The notes: generated by a model from the sequence alone, not told the origin. Positions 38,648 to 48,042 are shown, counted from the first letter of the stretch. The stretch is DNA of 64,000 bases from Martinezella tropici (GCF_008370325.1 NZ_VNIP01000009.1:310001-374000), one strand, 5' to 3'. Made by a program: numbers and translations.

Positions 38648-38799
38648 GGCCCCTCACCCCAACCCTCTCCCCGCTCGCGGGGAGAGGGTGCTTTCTTTGC
38701 CAAATCCGTGGCGCAATCTAAGCGGCAAATTCAAATGCCTTGCTCCGTCGTCCCCTCTCCCCGCGCGCGGGGAGAGGGCTAGGGTGAGGGGCCAGGCAC
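38648..38799. repeat. CCCTCTCCCCGC palindromic intergenic repeat, copy B
   Basis: Same family as copies A and C: GGCCCCTCACCCC at one end and GGGTGAGGGGCC at the other, with two hairpins of the form CCCTCTCCCCGC-GCGGGGAGAGGG. It lies between the enolase-superfamily gene and the dehydrogenase gene, which share a strand, so it could reduce read-through between them. Confidence 0.8.
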
Positions 38800-38844
38800 G
38801 AGGACGGGGCGCCCACGTGAAACCCTCATGACCATGGCCAAATA

Positions 38845-40266
38845 CTACGTCCGCGACCTCTCCATCGCCGCCCAATCCGGCTCGACCGACGAACCAAGCC
38901 CGATAGCGGCGATAACGGAGCCTATCGCAAGCTGCCCCGCCTCGATCCGCAGCCGCGTACGGCCATTGCTGACACGGTAGAGATCGGAATGCGCCTCGGC
39001 GAAGGCTGCCTGCTCCGCCTCCGGCGCTCCCGCCATGCCGTCGACATAGTGATGGCCATTGCGCTCGATATGCGTCATGCCGATCAGCGAGGCTAGCGCC
39101 AGATCCTGCTGCACGGCAAGGCCGCCCTGCGTGGTCAGATCCTCCGCCGACATGAAATAGGGGATGCCGTCCTCGGCACTCCATTTGGCGACGCGTGCCC
39201 GGTTCAATAGCGAGCGATAGAAACCCTTGCAGGATTTCGAGGAGATGCCGGTATAGCCGAGCCCTCTGGCCGTGACGAAGGTATCGATGTCGGCGTCGGA
39301 TTCGTCGATCTCCACCGGCTTGAAGGCGGCAAGCGCCTTCACCGGTTTCTCGAAGGCATGCGCACGGGCGATCGGCTGCTCGACGAACAGGATCGATGCC
39401 GCAAACCGTTCGAGCCTCGGCTCCGCCTTCACCCGGGCAAGCAGATCGGCCACCGCCTCGGCGGAGGCAAATTGCTCGTTGCCATCAAGCGTCACCGAGT
39501 AATTGGGAACCTTGGCATCGATGATAGCGGCGACACGGCAGAGACGATCGATATCGGCCTCCAGCGCGCCAGAAACCTTGACCTTGAAGAAGGTCAGGCC
39601 ATAGGCGCCGATCGCCTCCTCGAAACTCTCCGGCAGGCCATCGTTCAAACGCTCATTTGCCGGAATATCGCCGGTCACGATGGCATCGACCAGGCCGACC
39701 GTATGGCGAGCGGCAAGGCGTGCCGCCGGCTCCAAAGTCGACAAGAAGCCGGGGAGATCGAAGCCCGAGAGATCGCGCGCTGTGGAAGCATCGATGCCGG
39801 GGCGGTTCGCCTTGATCGCCTGCGCGACAGTCAGCCCCTCCAACCGGCAGAGGGCATCGAGAACAGCTCGATTGGCGAGCGCCAAACCGAAGGAGGCGAC
39901 CAGGCCATTCAGCTTCTCCGCCGCCGCGCGGGCATGATGCGAGGCCTCGACGGCTGCATGCAGTCCGAAAGCCGTCGCAGAGCCCGCATTCCTCAACCCC
40001 TCAAGCGCCAGAGCCAGAGAGCGACGCAGCTGGTTTTCATTGTCGGCATTGGAAAGCTCGGGCGATTTGTCGAACCATTTCGGCACCATCAGCTCGGCGG
40101 CCATGCCCTCAGCCGAGCGTCCTTGCTCATCCACGATGCGCACACGCAGGAAAATCTGCCGCGCCTCCCGCAAGGTCGCCGCCCCGAAACGGAATGGAAG
40201 CCGCAATTTGACCGGGCGCTCGAACGCTTCGGCCTCGACAAGCCTGATTTTCAATGGATCGGTCAT
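38845..40266 (-). CDS. Enolase-superfamily enzyme (mandelate racemase/muconate cycloisomerase-like)
   Basis: This 473-residue enzyme has superfamily catalytic elements: a KxK lysine pair (Lys228, Lys230 in FFKVKVSG), metal-binding acids Asp261 (LDGNEQ), Glu296 (VEQPI) and the acidic EIDESD at 319-324, then Lys344 in SSKSCKG. Such enzymes abstract a proton next to a carboxylate, often dehydrating or epimerising sugar acids. It is slightly longer than usual. A TetR-type operator lies about 360 bp upstream. The substrate is not identifiable. Confidence 0.88.
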   Translation of the reverse strand: MTDPLKIRLVEAEAFERPVKLRLPFRFGAATLREARQIFLRVRIVDEQGRSAEGMAAELMVPKWFDKSPELSNADNENQLRRSLALALEGLRNAGSATAFGLHAAVEASHHARAAAEKLNGLVASFGLALANRAVLDALCRLEGLTVAQAIKANRPGIDASTARDLSGFDLPGFLSTLEPAARLAARHTVGLVDAIVTGDIPANERLNDGLPESFEEAIGAYGLTFFKVKVSGALEADIDRLCRVAAIIDAKVPNYSVTLDGNEQFASAEAVADLLARVKAEPRLERFAASILFVEQPIARAHAFEKPVKALAAFKPVEIDESDADIDTFVTARGLGYTGISSKSCKGFYRSLLNRARVAKWSAEDGIPYFMSAEDLTTQGGLAVQQDLALASLIGMTHIERNGHHYVDGMAGAPEAEQAAFAEAHSDLYRVSNGRTRLRIEAGQLAIGSVIAAIGLGSSVEPDWAAMERSRT

Positions 40267-40327
40267 GATGTTGGGCGGCTCCTATGATTGTCAGGCTAGT
40301 CTGTTTGCATAGCGTGCCAGCGTGCAT

Positions 40328-40470
40328 GGCCCCTCACCCCAGCCCTCTCCCCGCAGGCGGGGCGAGGGAGTCTTCCAGCCTATGTCCAGCCCGAAATTCA
40401 GATAGCGAGTTGGCTTGCTCTGTCGCTCCCTCTCCCCGATTCAACGGGGAGAGGGCCGGGGTGAGGGGCT
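40328..40470. repeat. CCCTCTCCCCGC palindromic intergenic repeat, copy C
   Basis: Third copy of the family, GGCCCCTCACCCC...GGGGTGAGGGGC, with two internal hairpins, one less perfect than in copies A and B. It lies in the leader between the putative promoter (40623-40669) and the enolase-superfamily gene. Confidence 0.78.
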
Positions 40471-40622
40471 ATTCAGTTCATTGCAGAAGCAGTTTACCGT
40501 CAGCCAATCGCATCGCCCTCTGGCAGGGTATAGATCGTGTCGGTACGACAGACTTCATGATTTTCCTCCATGCCTGATTCCCTCCAGAACCAGGAAAAGC
40601 AAATGTTTGGCCACCTAAGCAA

Positions 40623-40669
40623 TGTAACCATATGGTTACAAGATCGCGCGTTGTCGTCAGCCTTGTCAA
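40623..40669 (-). promoter_or_regulatory. Promoter and palindromic operator for the enolase-superfamily operon
   Basis: TGTAACCATATGGTTACA (40623-40640) is a perfect 18-bp palindrome. On the minus strand it begins 23 bp after a TTGACA (plus-strand 40664-40669). The same arrangement, with 15 of 18 operator bases identical, precedes the binding-protein gene at 41587. The TetR protein encoded between them is the likely ligand. Confidence 0.65.
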
Positions 40670-40711
40670 TCGCCTTTTGAAAATTTCTTCAAACCATCAC
40701 GTCAGGATCAC

Positions 40712-41407
40712 CTACACCCGGATCGAAGCAAGCGTGACGGCAACGATATGCTCACCCCAGGCATTGAGCGCATCCGGCGCCGTCAGCTTGCGTGCAAAAA
40801 TTGTCGACAGCGTGTGCCTGTTCGACAGATAGAAGAAACCGAGCGCCGCGATCGTGAGATAGACGGAAATGGGATCGACCGCCGGCCGGAAGATGCCGGC
40901 CGCCTCGCCTCGGTGCAACACATCCGAAAGTTCGTCGATAAGGTGCGAATGCATGACCGACACCTTCTCGGACCGTTGCAGGTAGTGAGCGTGATGCAGA
41001 TTTTCGGTGGCAAGCAGGCTTAGGAACTCGGGATGCGCGAGAAAATGCCGCCAGGTGAACAAGGCGAGTTCCCGCATTCCCTCCTCCGGACGGCGACGCG
41101 CGAGGTCGAGTTGCTTCTCGGCATCGCGGATCGTCGCGTAGGTCGCCTCAAGCACGGCGAGATAGAGCCCCTCCTTGTCGCCGAAATAATGATAGAGCAT
41201 CCGCTTGTTGGTCTGCGCCCGCGCCGCGATCGCATCCACCCGGGCGCCGCCGAAACCATGCGCGGCAAATTCCTCCGTCGCCGCTTCCAGGATCGCGGCA
41301 TGGGTGCGTTGCGGATTGCGCGATACCTTCGTCGACCGCATCCTTTCGGTCTTGTCGGCGTCGGCTTCTGCTTTATTTTCAGTCTGTTGCCGCGCCCTGG
41401 CCGCCAT
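40712..41407 (-). CDS. TetR family transcriptional regulator
   Basis: This 231-residue protein has a charged N-terminus, then the TetR helix-turn-helix (about residues 32-80, ILEAATEEFAAHGFGGARVD and RAQTNKRMLYHYFGDKEGLY), and a C-terminal effector domain. The ATG at 41407 follows GGAAGGAG. It is flanked by two matching palindromic operators, one in front of the divergent ABC operon and one in front of the enolase-superfamily gene, so it probably represses both arms of this sugar system and itself. Confidence 0.92.
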   Translation of the reverse strand: MAARARQQTENKAEADADKTERMRSTKVSRNPQRTHAAILEAATEEFAAHGFGGARVDAIAARAQTNKRMLYHYFGDKEGLYLAVLEATYATIRDAEKQLDLARRRPEEGMRELALFTWRHFLAHPEFLSLLATENLHHAHYLQRSEKVSVMHSHLIDELSDVLHRGEAAGIFRPAVDPISVYLTIAALGFFYLSNRHTLSTIFARKLTAPDALNAWGEHIVAVTLASIRV

Positions 41408-41491
41408 GGACGATCTCCTTCCCGATCGGGGCTGCAGCAATGGATGCCACCGCCGCGCATAGGCCCGTTTTGATCGTGACGCGATTGGCGC

Positions 41492-41537
41492 TTGACAGCG
41501 GTCGCGTTTCTATCCAACTTGTAACCAAATAGTTATA
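41492..41537 (+). promoter_or_regulatory. Promoter and operator of the second sugar ABC operon
   Basis: TTGACA (41492-41497) is followed 22 bp later by TGTAACCAAATAGTTATA (41520-41537), a degenerate version of the palindrome at 40623. It precedes the binding-protein gene by 49 bp and GGGGAGGAGACC. Probable target of the adjacent TetR protein. Confidence 0.62.
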
Positions 41538-41586
41538 TCATGCAAAGCAGTTCGTAAATCATCGGTTCACTGGGGAGGAGACCAGG

Positions 41587-42870
41587 ATGACGTTGACGAT
41601 CGACCGCCGGCAGTTGCTAGCCGGCATGGCAGCCACACTCGCCTTCAGCGGTATGGGACTTTCACGCGCCAATGCGGCAACCGCGATGCGCCTTCTTTGG
41701 TGGGGATCGAAGGAGCGGAGCGACCGTACGTTTGCAGCCGTGAAAGCCTATCAGGCGAAGAACCCGGATATCACCATCGCCGGCGAATCCTTCGGCTGGG
41801 ACAGCTACTGGACGCGTCTGGCAACGCAGACCGGAGGCGGCAACGCGCCTGACCTCATCCAGATGGATTATCGCTACATCTTCGAATATGCCCGCCGCGG
41901 CGCGCTGCTCGACATGACGCCCTATCTCGGCAAGAGCCTGGCGATCGAGGATTTCGGTAATGCCAACATCGATTCCGGCAAGGTCGACAACAAGATCTAC
42001 GGCGTCAGCCTCGGCGTGAATTCCTCCATGGTCGTGGTCAATACGGCTGCCTGGAATGAAGCCGGCGTCGAGCCGCCGCAAGACGGCATGAGCTGGGAGC
42101 AGCTCGGCGACGCCTGTGCTAAGGTCACGGCCGCCAAGAAACGTCGCGGATTCTACGGCACGGCGGATGCAAGCGCTAGCGAGCCCGCTTTCGAATGCTG
42201 GCTGCGCCAGCGCGGCAAGGCGCTCTATACGGCCGACGGCAAGCTCGCCTTCGAGGCCAAGGATGCAGCCGAATGGTTCGATTTCTGGGGCCATATGCGC
42301 AAGATCGGCGCCTGCGTGCCGGCCGACGTCCAGGCGCTAGATCAGCAGACCCTTGAAACCGACATGCTCGTGACCAAGAAGGCAGCCGTCAGCTACGCCC
42401 ATTCCAACCAGTTCGTCGCTATTCAGGGCCTGGTCAAGGAGAAGATCGATCTCGTCTCCTATCCGGTCGACGCCGGCGGCAAGCCCGGCCAGTACCTGAA
42501 ACCCTCGATGCTGATGTCGGTTTCGGCAACATCCGCGAACAAGGATGCCGCCGTCGCCTTCATCAATTACCTGGTGGAAGACCCGGACGGCGCAAAGACG
42601 CTCGGCGTCGAGCGCGGCGTTCCCGCCTCGCCGAAGATCCGCGATCTGCTGACCCCGGCTCTGGATGAAACGAGCAAGAAGGTGGTCGATTACATCGGCC
42701 GGCTGACGCCGCGTGTCGGAGCGCTGCCGCCGTCTCCGCCGAATGGCGCCGGCGAGAACGCATTCCTGCTGAAAAAGATCGCCGAGGAAGCCGCTTTCGG
42801 CAAATCCAGCACACAGGACGCTGGCACAAAATTCACCGAACAGGCAGCAGCAAACATTACGCGAGGCTGA
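41587..42870 (+). CDS. Sugar ABC substrate-binding protein, Tat-type signal
   Basis: This 427-residue periplasmic protein has a twin-arginine-like signal (DRRQLLAGMAATLAF) with cleavage probably after SRANA near residue 31. It is paralogous to the orphan binding protein at 31097. It is the first gene of an operon with two permeases, two dehydrogenases and an ATPase. The likely ligand is an oligosaccharide or sugar derivative; nothing in the sequence fixes which. Confidence 0.93.
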   Translation: MTLTIDRRQLLAGMAATLAFSGMGLSRANAATAMRLLWWGSKERSDRTFAAVKAYQAKNPDITIAGESFGWDSYWTRLATQTGGGNAPDLIQMDYRYIFEYARRGALLDMTPYLGKSLAIEDFGNANIDSGKVDNKIYGVSLGVNSSMVVVNTAAWNEAGVEPPQDGMSWEQLGDACAKVTAAKKRRGFYGTADASASEPAFECWLRQRGKALYTADGKLAFEAKDAAEWFDFWGHMRKIGACVPADVQALDQQTLETDMLVTKKAAVSYAHSNQFVAIQGLVKEKIDLVSYPVDAGGKPGQYLKPSMLMSVSATSANKDAAVAFINYLVEDPDGAKTLGVERGVPASPKIRDLLTPALDETSKKVVDYIGRLTPRVGALPPSPPNGAGENAFLLKKIAEEAAFGKSSTQDAGTKFTEQAAANITRG

Positions 42871-42874
42871 TACC

Positions 42875-43843
42875 GTGGGTACAAACAGCAAGAGCGTTGC
42901 CGGCGGCTTGGCCGTCGGCGCGCGCGCGCCGTTGCGCGTGGAAACCGCCTATAAGGCGCCGAGCGCGTTTTCGCGCAACGCACCCGGCTATCTCTTCCTT
43001 CTGCCGTGGTTCATCGGCTTCTTCGGACTGACCCTCGGGCCGGCGATTGCCTCGCTCTATTTGTCCTTTACCGACTATAATCTGCTCCAGGCGCCGAACA
43101 TGGTCGGGCTGGACAATTACGTGCGGATCGCCACGGCGGACGATAAGTTCCTGTCGTCGATGAAGGTGACGCTGTTCTACGTCGTCTGTTCCGTGCCACT
43201 GAAGCTCGCCTTCGCGCTGCTGGTGGCGCTGCTGCTCAACCGCGGCATCAAGGGCCTGCCGGTCTACCGCGCCATCTTCTACCTGCCGTCGCTACTCGGC
43301 TCCAGCGTCGCGATTGCGGTGCTGTGGCGGCAGATCTTCGATGCCGACGGCATCGTCAACACCCTGCTCTGGTACGCCTTCGGCATCAACGGGCCAAGCT
43401 GGATCTCCAATCCCGACTATTCGCTCTATACGCTCATTATCCTGGCCATCTGGCAGTTCGGCTCGCCGATGATCATCTTCCTCGCCGGCCTGCGCCAGAT
43501 CCCGACCGATCTCTATGAAGCCGCCAGCCTCGACGGCGCCTCCAAGGCGCGAATCTTCTTTAAGATCACCCTGCCGCTTCTGACGCCTGTCATTTTCTTC
43601 AACGCGGTGGTCCAGACGATCGACGCCTTCAAGGCCTTCACGCCGGCCTATGTGATTTCATCCGGCACCGGCGGCCCGATCGATTCGACGCTGTTCTACA
43701 CGCTCTACCTCTACCAGGAAGCCTTCGGCTATTTCCGCATGGGCTATGCCTCGGCGCTGGCCTGGATCCTGGTAATCATCATCGCGATCTTCACCGCCTT
43801 CTCCTTCCTCTCCGCTCGTTATTGGGTCCATTACGATGACTGA
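42875..43843 (+). CDS. Sugar ABC transporter permease (MalF type)
   Basis: This 322-residue inner-membrane protein has six helices, the first starting near residue 40 (YLFLLPWFIGFFGLTLG). Its EAA loop is TDLYEAASLDGASKARIFFKI. GTG start at 42875, four bases after the binding-protein stop. It overlaps the following permease by 8 bp. Confidence 0.93.
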   Translation: MGTNSKSVAGGLAVGARAPLRVETAYKAPSAFSRNAPGYLFLLPWFIGFFGLTLGPAIASLYLSFTDYNLLQAPNMVGLDNYVRIATADDKFLSSMKVTLFYVVCSVPLKLAFALLVALLLNRGIKGLPVYRAIFYLPSLLGSSVAIAVLWRQIFDADGIVNTLLWYAFGINGPSWISNPDYSLYTLIILAIWQFGSPMIIFLAGLRQIPTDLYEAASLDGASKARIFFKITLPLLTPVIFFNAVVQTIDAFKAFTPAYVISSGTGGPIDSTLFYTLYLYQEAFGYFRMGYASALAWILVIIIAIFTAFSFLSARYWVHYDD

Positions 43844-44720
43844 CGCGAAGCTCACCCATTTTGCCGAAGACATGAAGCCGCCGCGCGAGCGCCCCTGGTT
43901 CTTCTCCGTCCTCATTCATGTCGCGCTCGTCGCCGCGTCGATCGTGATGCTCTATCCGCTGCTGTGGATGCTCTCGGGCTCGATCAAGGACCAGAACGAG
44001 ATTTTCGGCACGGCATCGCTGATCCCCTCGCACTTCGATTTCAGCTCTTATGCCCGCGGCTGGTTCGGCGGCCAGGTGACCTTCGGCAAATTCGTCTGGA
44101 ACTCGGCCGTCATTGCCGTGCTTTCGGTCATCGGCAACGTGATTTCCTGCTCGCTGGCGGCTTACGCCTTCGCGCGGCTGAACTTCTGGGGCAAGAATTT
44201 CTGGTTCGCCCTGATGCTGGGCACGCTGATGCTGCCCTATCACGTCACGCTGATCCCGCAATATATCCTCTTCCTGAAGCTCGGCTGGGTGAAGACGATG
44301 CTGCCGCTGGTCGTGCCGAAATTCCTCGCGGTCGACGCCTTCTTCATCTTCCTGATGGTGCAGTTCTTCCGCGGCATTCCACGCGAACTGGATGAGGCCG
44401 CCATGATGGACGGCTGCAGCCCGTGGCGCATCTACTGGCGCATCATGCTGCCGCTGTCGCTTCCCGTTCTGGCGACGGCCGCCATCTTCTCCTTCATCTG
44501 GACCTGGGACGATTTCTTCGGGCCGCTGATCTACCTCTCCGACATTAACACCTACACGGTGCAGCTCGGCTTGCGCTCCTTCGTGGATTCCACCGGAAGT
44601 TCCGACTGGAGCAGCCTGTTCGCCATGTCGAGCCTGTCGCTGATCCCGGTCTTCCTGATCTTCCTCTTCTTCCAGAGGCTGCTGATCGACGGCATCGCGA
44701 CCGCCGGCCTCAAGCGTTGA
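43836..44720 (+). CDS. Sugar ABC transporter permease (MalG type)
   Basis: This 294-residue protein has six membrane helices and the EAA loop RELDEAAMMDGCSPWRIYWRI. It is translationally coupled to the MalF-type gene by overlap. It completes the channel of this importer. Confidence 0.93.
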   Translation: MTDAKLTHFAEDMKPPRERPWFFSVLIHVALVAASIVMLYPLLWMLSGSIKDQNEIFGTASLIPSHFDFSSYARGWFGGQVTFGKFVWNSAVIAVLSVIGNVISCSLAAYAFARLNFWGKNFWFALMLGTLMLPYHVTLIPQYILFLKLGWVKTMLPLVVPKFLAVDAFFIFLMVQFFRGIPRELDEAAMMDGCSPWRIYWRIMLPLSLPVLATAAIFSFIWTWDDFFGPLIYLSDINTYTVQLGLRSFVDSTGSSDWSSLFAMSSLSLIPVFLIFLFFQRLLIDGIATAGLKR

Positions 44721-44793
44721 TTATGAACCCCGCGGTCCCGAATACCCAAGATTCGGGGCTGCGAACCAACAAACCTATGAAAGGAAATGTCGC

Positions 44794-45819
44794 ATGAGCG
44801 CGCTGCGCTTTGCCGCCATCGGCCTCAATCACGATCACATCTACGGCCAGGTCAACGTTATGCTGCGGGCCGGCGCCGAACTCGTCGCCTTTCACGCCGA
44901 GGAGGACGATCTCGCCGCCGTCTTCGCCGGCCGCTTCCCGCAGGCTAAACGCGTCGCCGACAGAAGAGAAATCCTCGAGGACAATTCTATCGCGCTGATC
45001 GTCAGCGCCGCAATCTCCAGCGAGCGAGCGGGCCTTGCCATCGAGGCCATGCGCCACGGCAAGGACGTGATGCTCGACAAGCCCGGCATGGTGACGCTGG
45101 ACCAGCTTGCAGAAGTCAAAAAGGTACAGGCCGAGACCACGCGCATCGTCTCCATTCTTTATTCCGAGCATTTCGAGACGGCATCGACGGTCAAGGCCGG
45201 CGAGTTGGTAAAGGCCGGCGCCATCGGCAAGGTCATCCACACGACGGGCCTCGGCCCGCACCGGCTGCGCAAGCCGACCCGGCCGGACTGGTTCTTCGAC
45301 CGCAAGCGCTATGGCGGCATCATCGCCGACATCGCTTCGCATCAATGCGAGCAGTTCCTGTTCTTCGCCGACTCGCTCGAAGCAGAGGTTCTGTCGGCGA
45401 CGGTGTCCAACCGCGCCAATCCGGAAACACCGGGCCTGCAGGACTATGGCGATTTCCATGTGAGGACACCTGACGTCACCGGCTACATCCGCGTCGACTG
45501 GTTCACGCCGGATGGTCTCTCCACCTGGGGCGACGGCCGCCTCTTCATTCTGGGCACCGAAGGCACGATCGAGCTGCGCAAATATATCGACGTCGCCGGC
45601 CGCCCCGGCACCGATCATCTCTTCCTCACCGACCGCAAGGGCATGCAGCATATCGACTGCAGCGGAGTTGAGCTGCCCTACGGCCGCCAGCTTGTCGCCG
45701 ACATAAGAGACCGCACCGAAACGGCGATGGGTCAGGAACATTGCTTCAAGGCCATGGAGTTGGCGCTGAAGGCGCAGGCGCTCGCCGAGGCTACATCGCT
45801 CAACAGCATTCAGAGGTAA
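44794..45819 (+). CDS. Gfo/Idh/MocA family dehydrogenase
   Basis: This 341-residue oxidoreductase has an unusual N-terminal nucleotide motif (AAIGLNHDHIYGQ in place of the typical GxGxxG) and DKPGMV where EKP is usual. The C-terminal half contains FDRKRYGGIIADIASHQCEQFLFF. The altered motifs place it in a divergent branch of the family. It sits inside the ABC operon directly before a second dehydrogenase, suggesting sequential oxidations of one imported sugar. Confidence 0.88.
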   Translation: MSALRFAAIGLNHDHIYGQVNVMLRAGAELVAFHAEEDDLAAVFAGRFPQAKRVADRREILEDNSIALIVSAAISSERAGLAIEAMRHGKDVMLDKPGMVTLDQLAEVKKVQAETTRIVSILYSEHFETASTVKAGELVKAGAIGKVIHTTGLGPHRLRKPTRPDWFFDRKRYGGIIADIASHQCEQFLFFADSLEAEVLSATVSNRANPETPGLQDYGDFHVRTPDVTGYIRVDWFTPDGLSTWGDGRLFILGTEGTIELRKYIDVAGRPGTDHLFLTDRKGMQHIDCSGVELPYGRQLVADIRDRTETAMGQEHCFKAMELALKAQALAEATSLNSIQR

Positions 45820-45826
45820 TTGCGAT

Positions 45827-46897
45827 ATGTCCGACATCAAGAAAGTCGCGATCATCGGCCTCGGCATCGGCCGCTCCCACATCACCGAAGGCTATCTGCC
45901 GCACGCCAATCGCTACGAAGTTGCGGCCCTTTGCGATCTCAACGAGGAACGCCTGAACGCGGTCGGCGACGAATTCGGCATCGAAAAGCGCCTCAAGGAT
46001 TTCTCCGAAGTCCTGAACATGCCCGATATCGACATCATCGACATCTGCACGCCGCCCGGCTCGCATTTCCAGCTCATCATGCAGGCACTTGCCGCCGGCA
46101 AGCATGTGGTTTGCGAAAAGCCGCTCGTCGGATCGCTCGCCGATGTCGACGCCGTCATCGCTGCCGAGAAAACGGCCAAGGGCCGGCTGATGCCGATCTT
46201 CCAGTATCGCTATGGCGACGGCATCCAAAAGGCCAAGCGCATCATCGCTTCAGGCATTGCCGGCAAGCCCTATGTCGCCACGTCGGAGACGCATTGGGTG
46301 CGCGGCGCCGATTATTATGCAGTCCCCTGGCGCGGCAAGTGGGATACCGAACTCGGCGGCGTGCTGATGACGCATTCCATCCATCTGCACGACATGCTGA
46401 CCTATCTGATGGGACCGATCGCCGGTCTCTTCGGCCGCGTTGCCACCCGCGTCAACGATATCGAAGTCGAGGATTGCGCCAGCGCCAGCCTGCTGATGGA
46501 AAATGGCGCGCTCGCCACCATCAGCGCCACGCTCGGCTCGCAGGAGCAGATCAGCCGCCTGCGCCTCGCCTTTGAAAACGTCCTGATCGAAAGCAACCAC
46601 GAGCCCTACAGCCCCGGCCAGGATCCCTGGAAGATCGTCCCCGCCAATGACGAGATCGGCGCGAAGATCGATGCGCTGCTGGCCAACTGGTCGCCGATCC
46701 CCAACCGTTTCAACACGCAGATGAGGCTGTTCCACGACGCACTGGTGTCGGGCGGACCGCTGCCGGTGACGACGGCCGATGCCCGCCAGGCGCTGGAGCT
46801 GGTCACGGCCTTCTATGAATCGTCGGAAACCCGCACCGAAGTCCGCTTTCCCGTCGGGCCGGAAGCCAAGAAATACAAGAGCTGGAGGCCGTCATGA
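45827..46897 (+). CDS. Gfo/Idh/MocA family dehydrogenase
   Basis: This 356-residue oxidoreductase has IIGLGIGRSHITEGYLP at the N-terminus and the family motif VVCEKPLVGSL. The second domain has GVLMTHSIHLHDMLTYLMG with the conserved histidines. It starts 7 bp after the preceding dehydrogenase and its end overlaps the upstream frame of the ATPase gene. It likely acts on the imported substrate or on the product of its partner enzyme. Confidence 0.92.
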   Translation: MSDIKKVAIIGLGIGRSHITEGYLPHANRYEVAALCDLNEERLNAVGDEFGIEKRLKDFSEVLNMPDIDIIDICTPPGSHFQLIMQALAAGKHVVCEKPLVGSLADVDAVIAAEKTAKGRLMPIFQYRYGDGIQKAKRIIASGIAGKPYVATSETHWVRGADYYAVPWRGKWDTELGGVLMTHSIHLHDMLTYLMGPIAGLFGRVATRVNDIEVEDCASASLLMENGALATISATLGSQEQISRLRLAFENVLIESNHEPYSPGQDPWKIVPANDEIGAKIDALLANWSPIPNRFNTQMRLFHDALVSGGPLPVTTADARQALELVTAFYESSETRTEVRFPVGPEAKKYKSWRPS

Positions 46898-46941
46898 ACG
46901 TTGCCCCGCGAGCCATCAGGACCAAGAAGGAGGAAGCGCCC

Positions 46942-48021
46942 ATGGCGACAAGCGTATCGCTGCAGAAGGTTATCAAGCGCTATGGCGAGCTTCAGGTGGT
47001 TCACGGGATCGATCTGGAAATCGAGCCGGGAGAATTCACCGTCTTCGTCGGTCCCTCCGGCTGCGGCAAGTCCACGCTCCTGCGCATGATCGCCGGGCTG
47101 GAGCCGATTTCCGGCGGCGGGCTCTATCTCGACGGCAGCCGCATGAACGATGTCCCCGCCTCCAAGCGCGGCATCGCCATGGTCTTCCAGTCCTATGCGC
47201 TCTATCCGCATATGACCGTCTATAAGAACCTAGCCTTCGGCCTTGAAACCGCTGGCATGAAGAAGCAGGATATCCAGCCGCGTGTCGAAAAAGCGGCCGA
47301 AATCCTGCAGATCAAGCAGCTGCTGCAGCGCAAGCCGAAACAGCTGTCCGGCGGCCAGCGCCAGCGCGTCGCGATCGGCCGCGCCATCGTGCGCGAACCC
47401 AACATCTTCCTCTTCGACGAGCCGCTCTCGAATCTCGATGCCGAATTGCGCGTGCAGATGCGCGTCGAGATCGCCCGCCTGCACCAGCGGCTCGGCAACA
47501 CCATGATCTACGTCACCCACGACCAGACCGAAGCCATGACCATGGCCGACAAGATCGTCGTGCTCAACGGCGGCAAGATCGAGCAGGTCGGCGCACCGCT
47601 TGAGCTCTACAACAAGCCGAAGAACAAGTTCGTCGCCGGCTTCATCGGCTCGCCGAAAATGAACTTCCTCGACGCGAAGATCGTCGCCTCCGACGACGGC
47701 TCCGCCGTCATCGATCTGGCCGGCCAGACGGTACGGCTGCCACGCCGGCTGGGCGGTCTCCAGCCTGGACAGCCCGTCACCCTCGGCGCCCGCCCGGAAC
47801 ATCTGAACGTCGGCGATCGTGGTCTGGGGCTCGGCAATGCCCGCGTCGATCTCGTCGAACACCTCGGCGGCCAGACGATCCTCTATGTCACGCTGCATGG
47901 CGGCCAGGCACTGACGGTTGCGCTGGAGGATCAGCAAAGCATCCGCGCCGGCGAAACGGTCAGCATCCACATCGATCCCGAGCGCTGCCATTTGTTTGGT
48001 CCGGATGGTGTGACTTTGTAG
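46942..48021 (+). CDS. Sugar ABC transporter ATP-binding protein (UgpC/MalK type)
   Basis: This 359-residue ATPase has Walker A GPSGCGKST, signature LSGGQRQRVAIGRAI, Walker B IFLFDEPLSNLD and H-loop YVTHDQTEAM, all intact, with a TOBE domain at the C-terminus. The start at 46942 follows AAGGAGGAAGC; a longer frame beginning at 46894 overlaps the dehydrogenase and is less likely. It is the last gene of the operon, which then runs into the cloverleaf-like repeat. Confidence 0.94.
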   Translation: MATSVSLQKVIKRYGELQVVHGIDLEIEPGEFTVFVGPSGCGKSTLLRMIAGLEPISGGGLYLDGSRMNDVPASKRGIAMVFQSYALYPHMTVYKNLAFGLETAGMKKQDIQPRVEKAAEILQIKQLLQRKPKQLSGGQRQRVAIGRAIVREPNIFLFDEPLSNLDAELRVQMRVEIARLHQRLGNTMIYVTHDQTEAMTMADKIVVLNGGKIEQVGAPLELYNKPKNKFVAGFIGSPKMNFLDAKIVASDDGSAVIDLAGQTVRLPRRLGGLQPGQPVTLGARPEHLNVGDRGLGLGNARVDLVEHLGGQTILYVTLHGGQALTVALEDQQSIRAGETVSIHIDPERCHLFGPDGVTL

Positions 48022-48042
48022 TTGGGGCTAGCGTAGGTGGGG

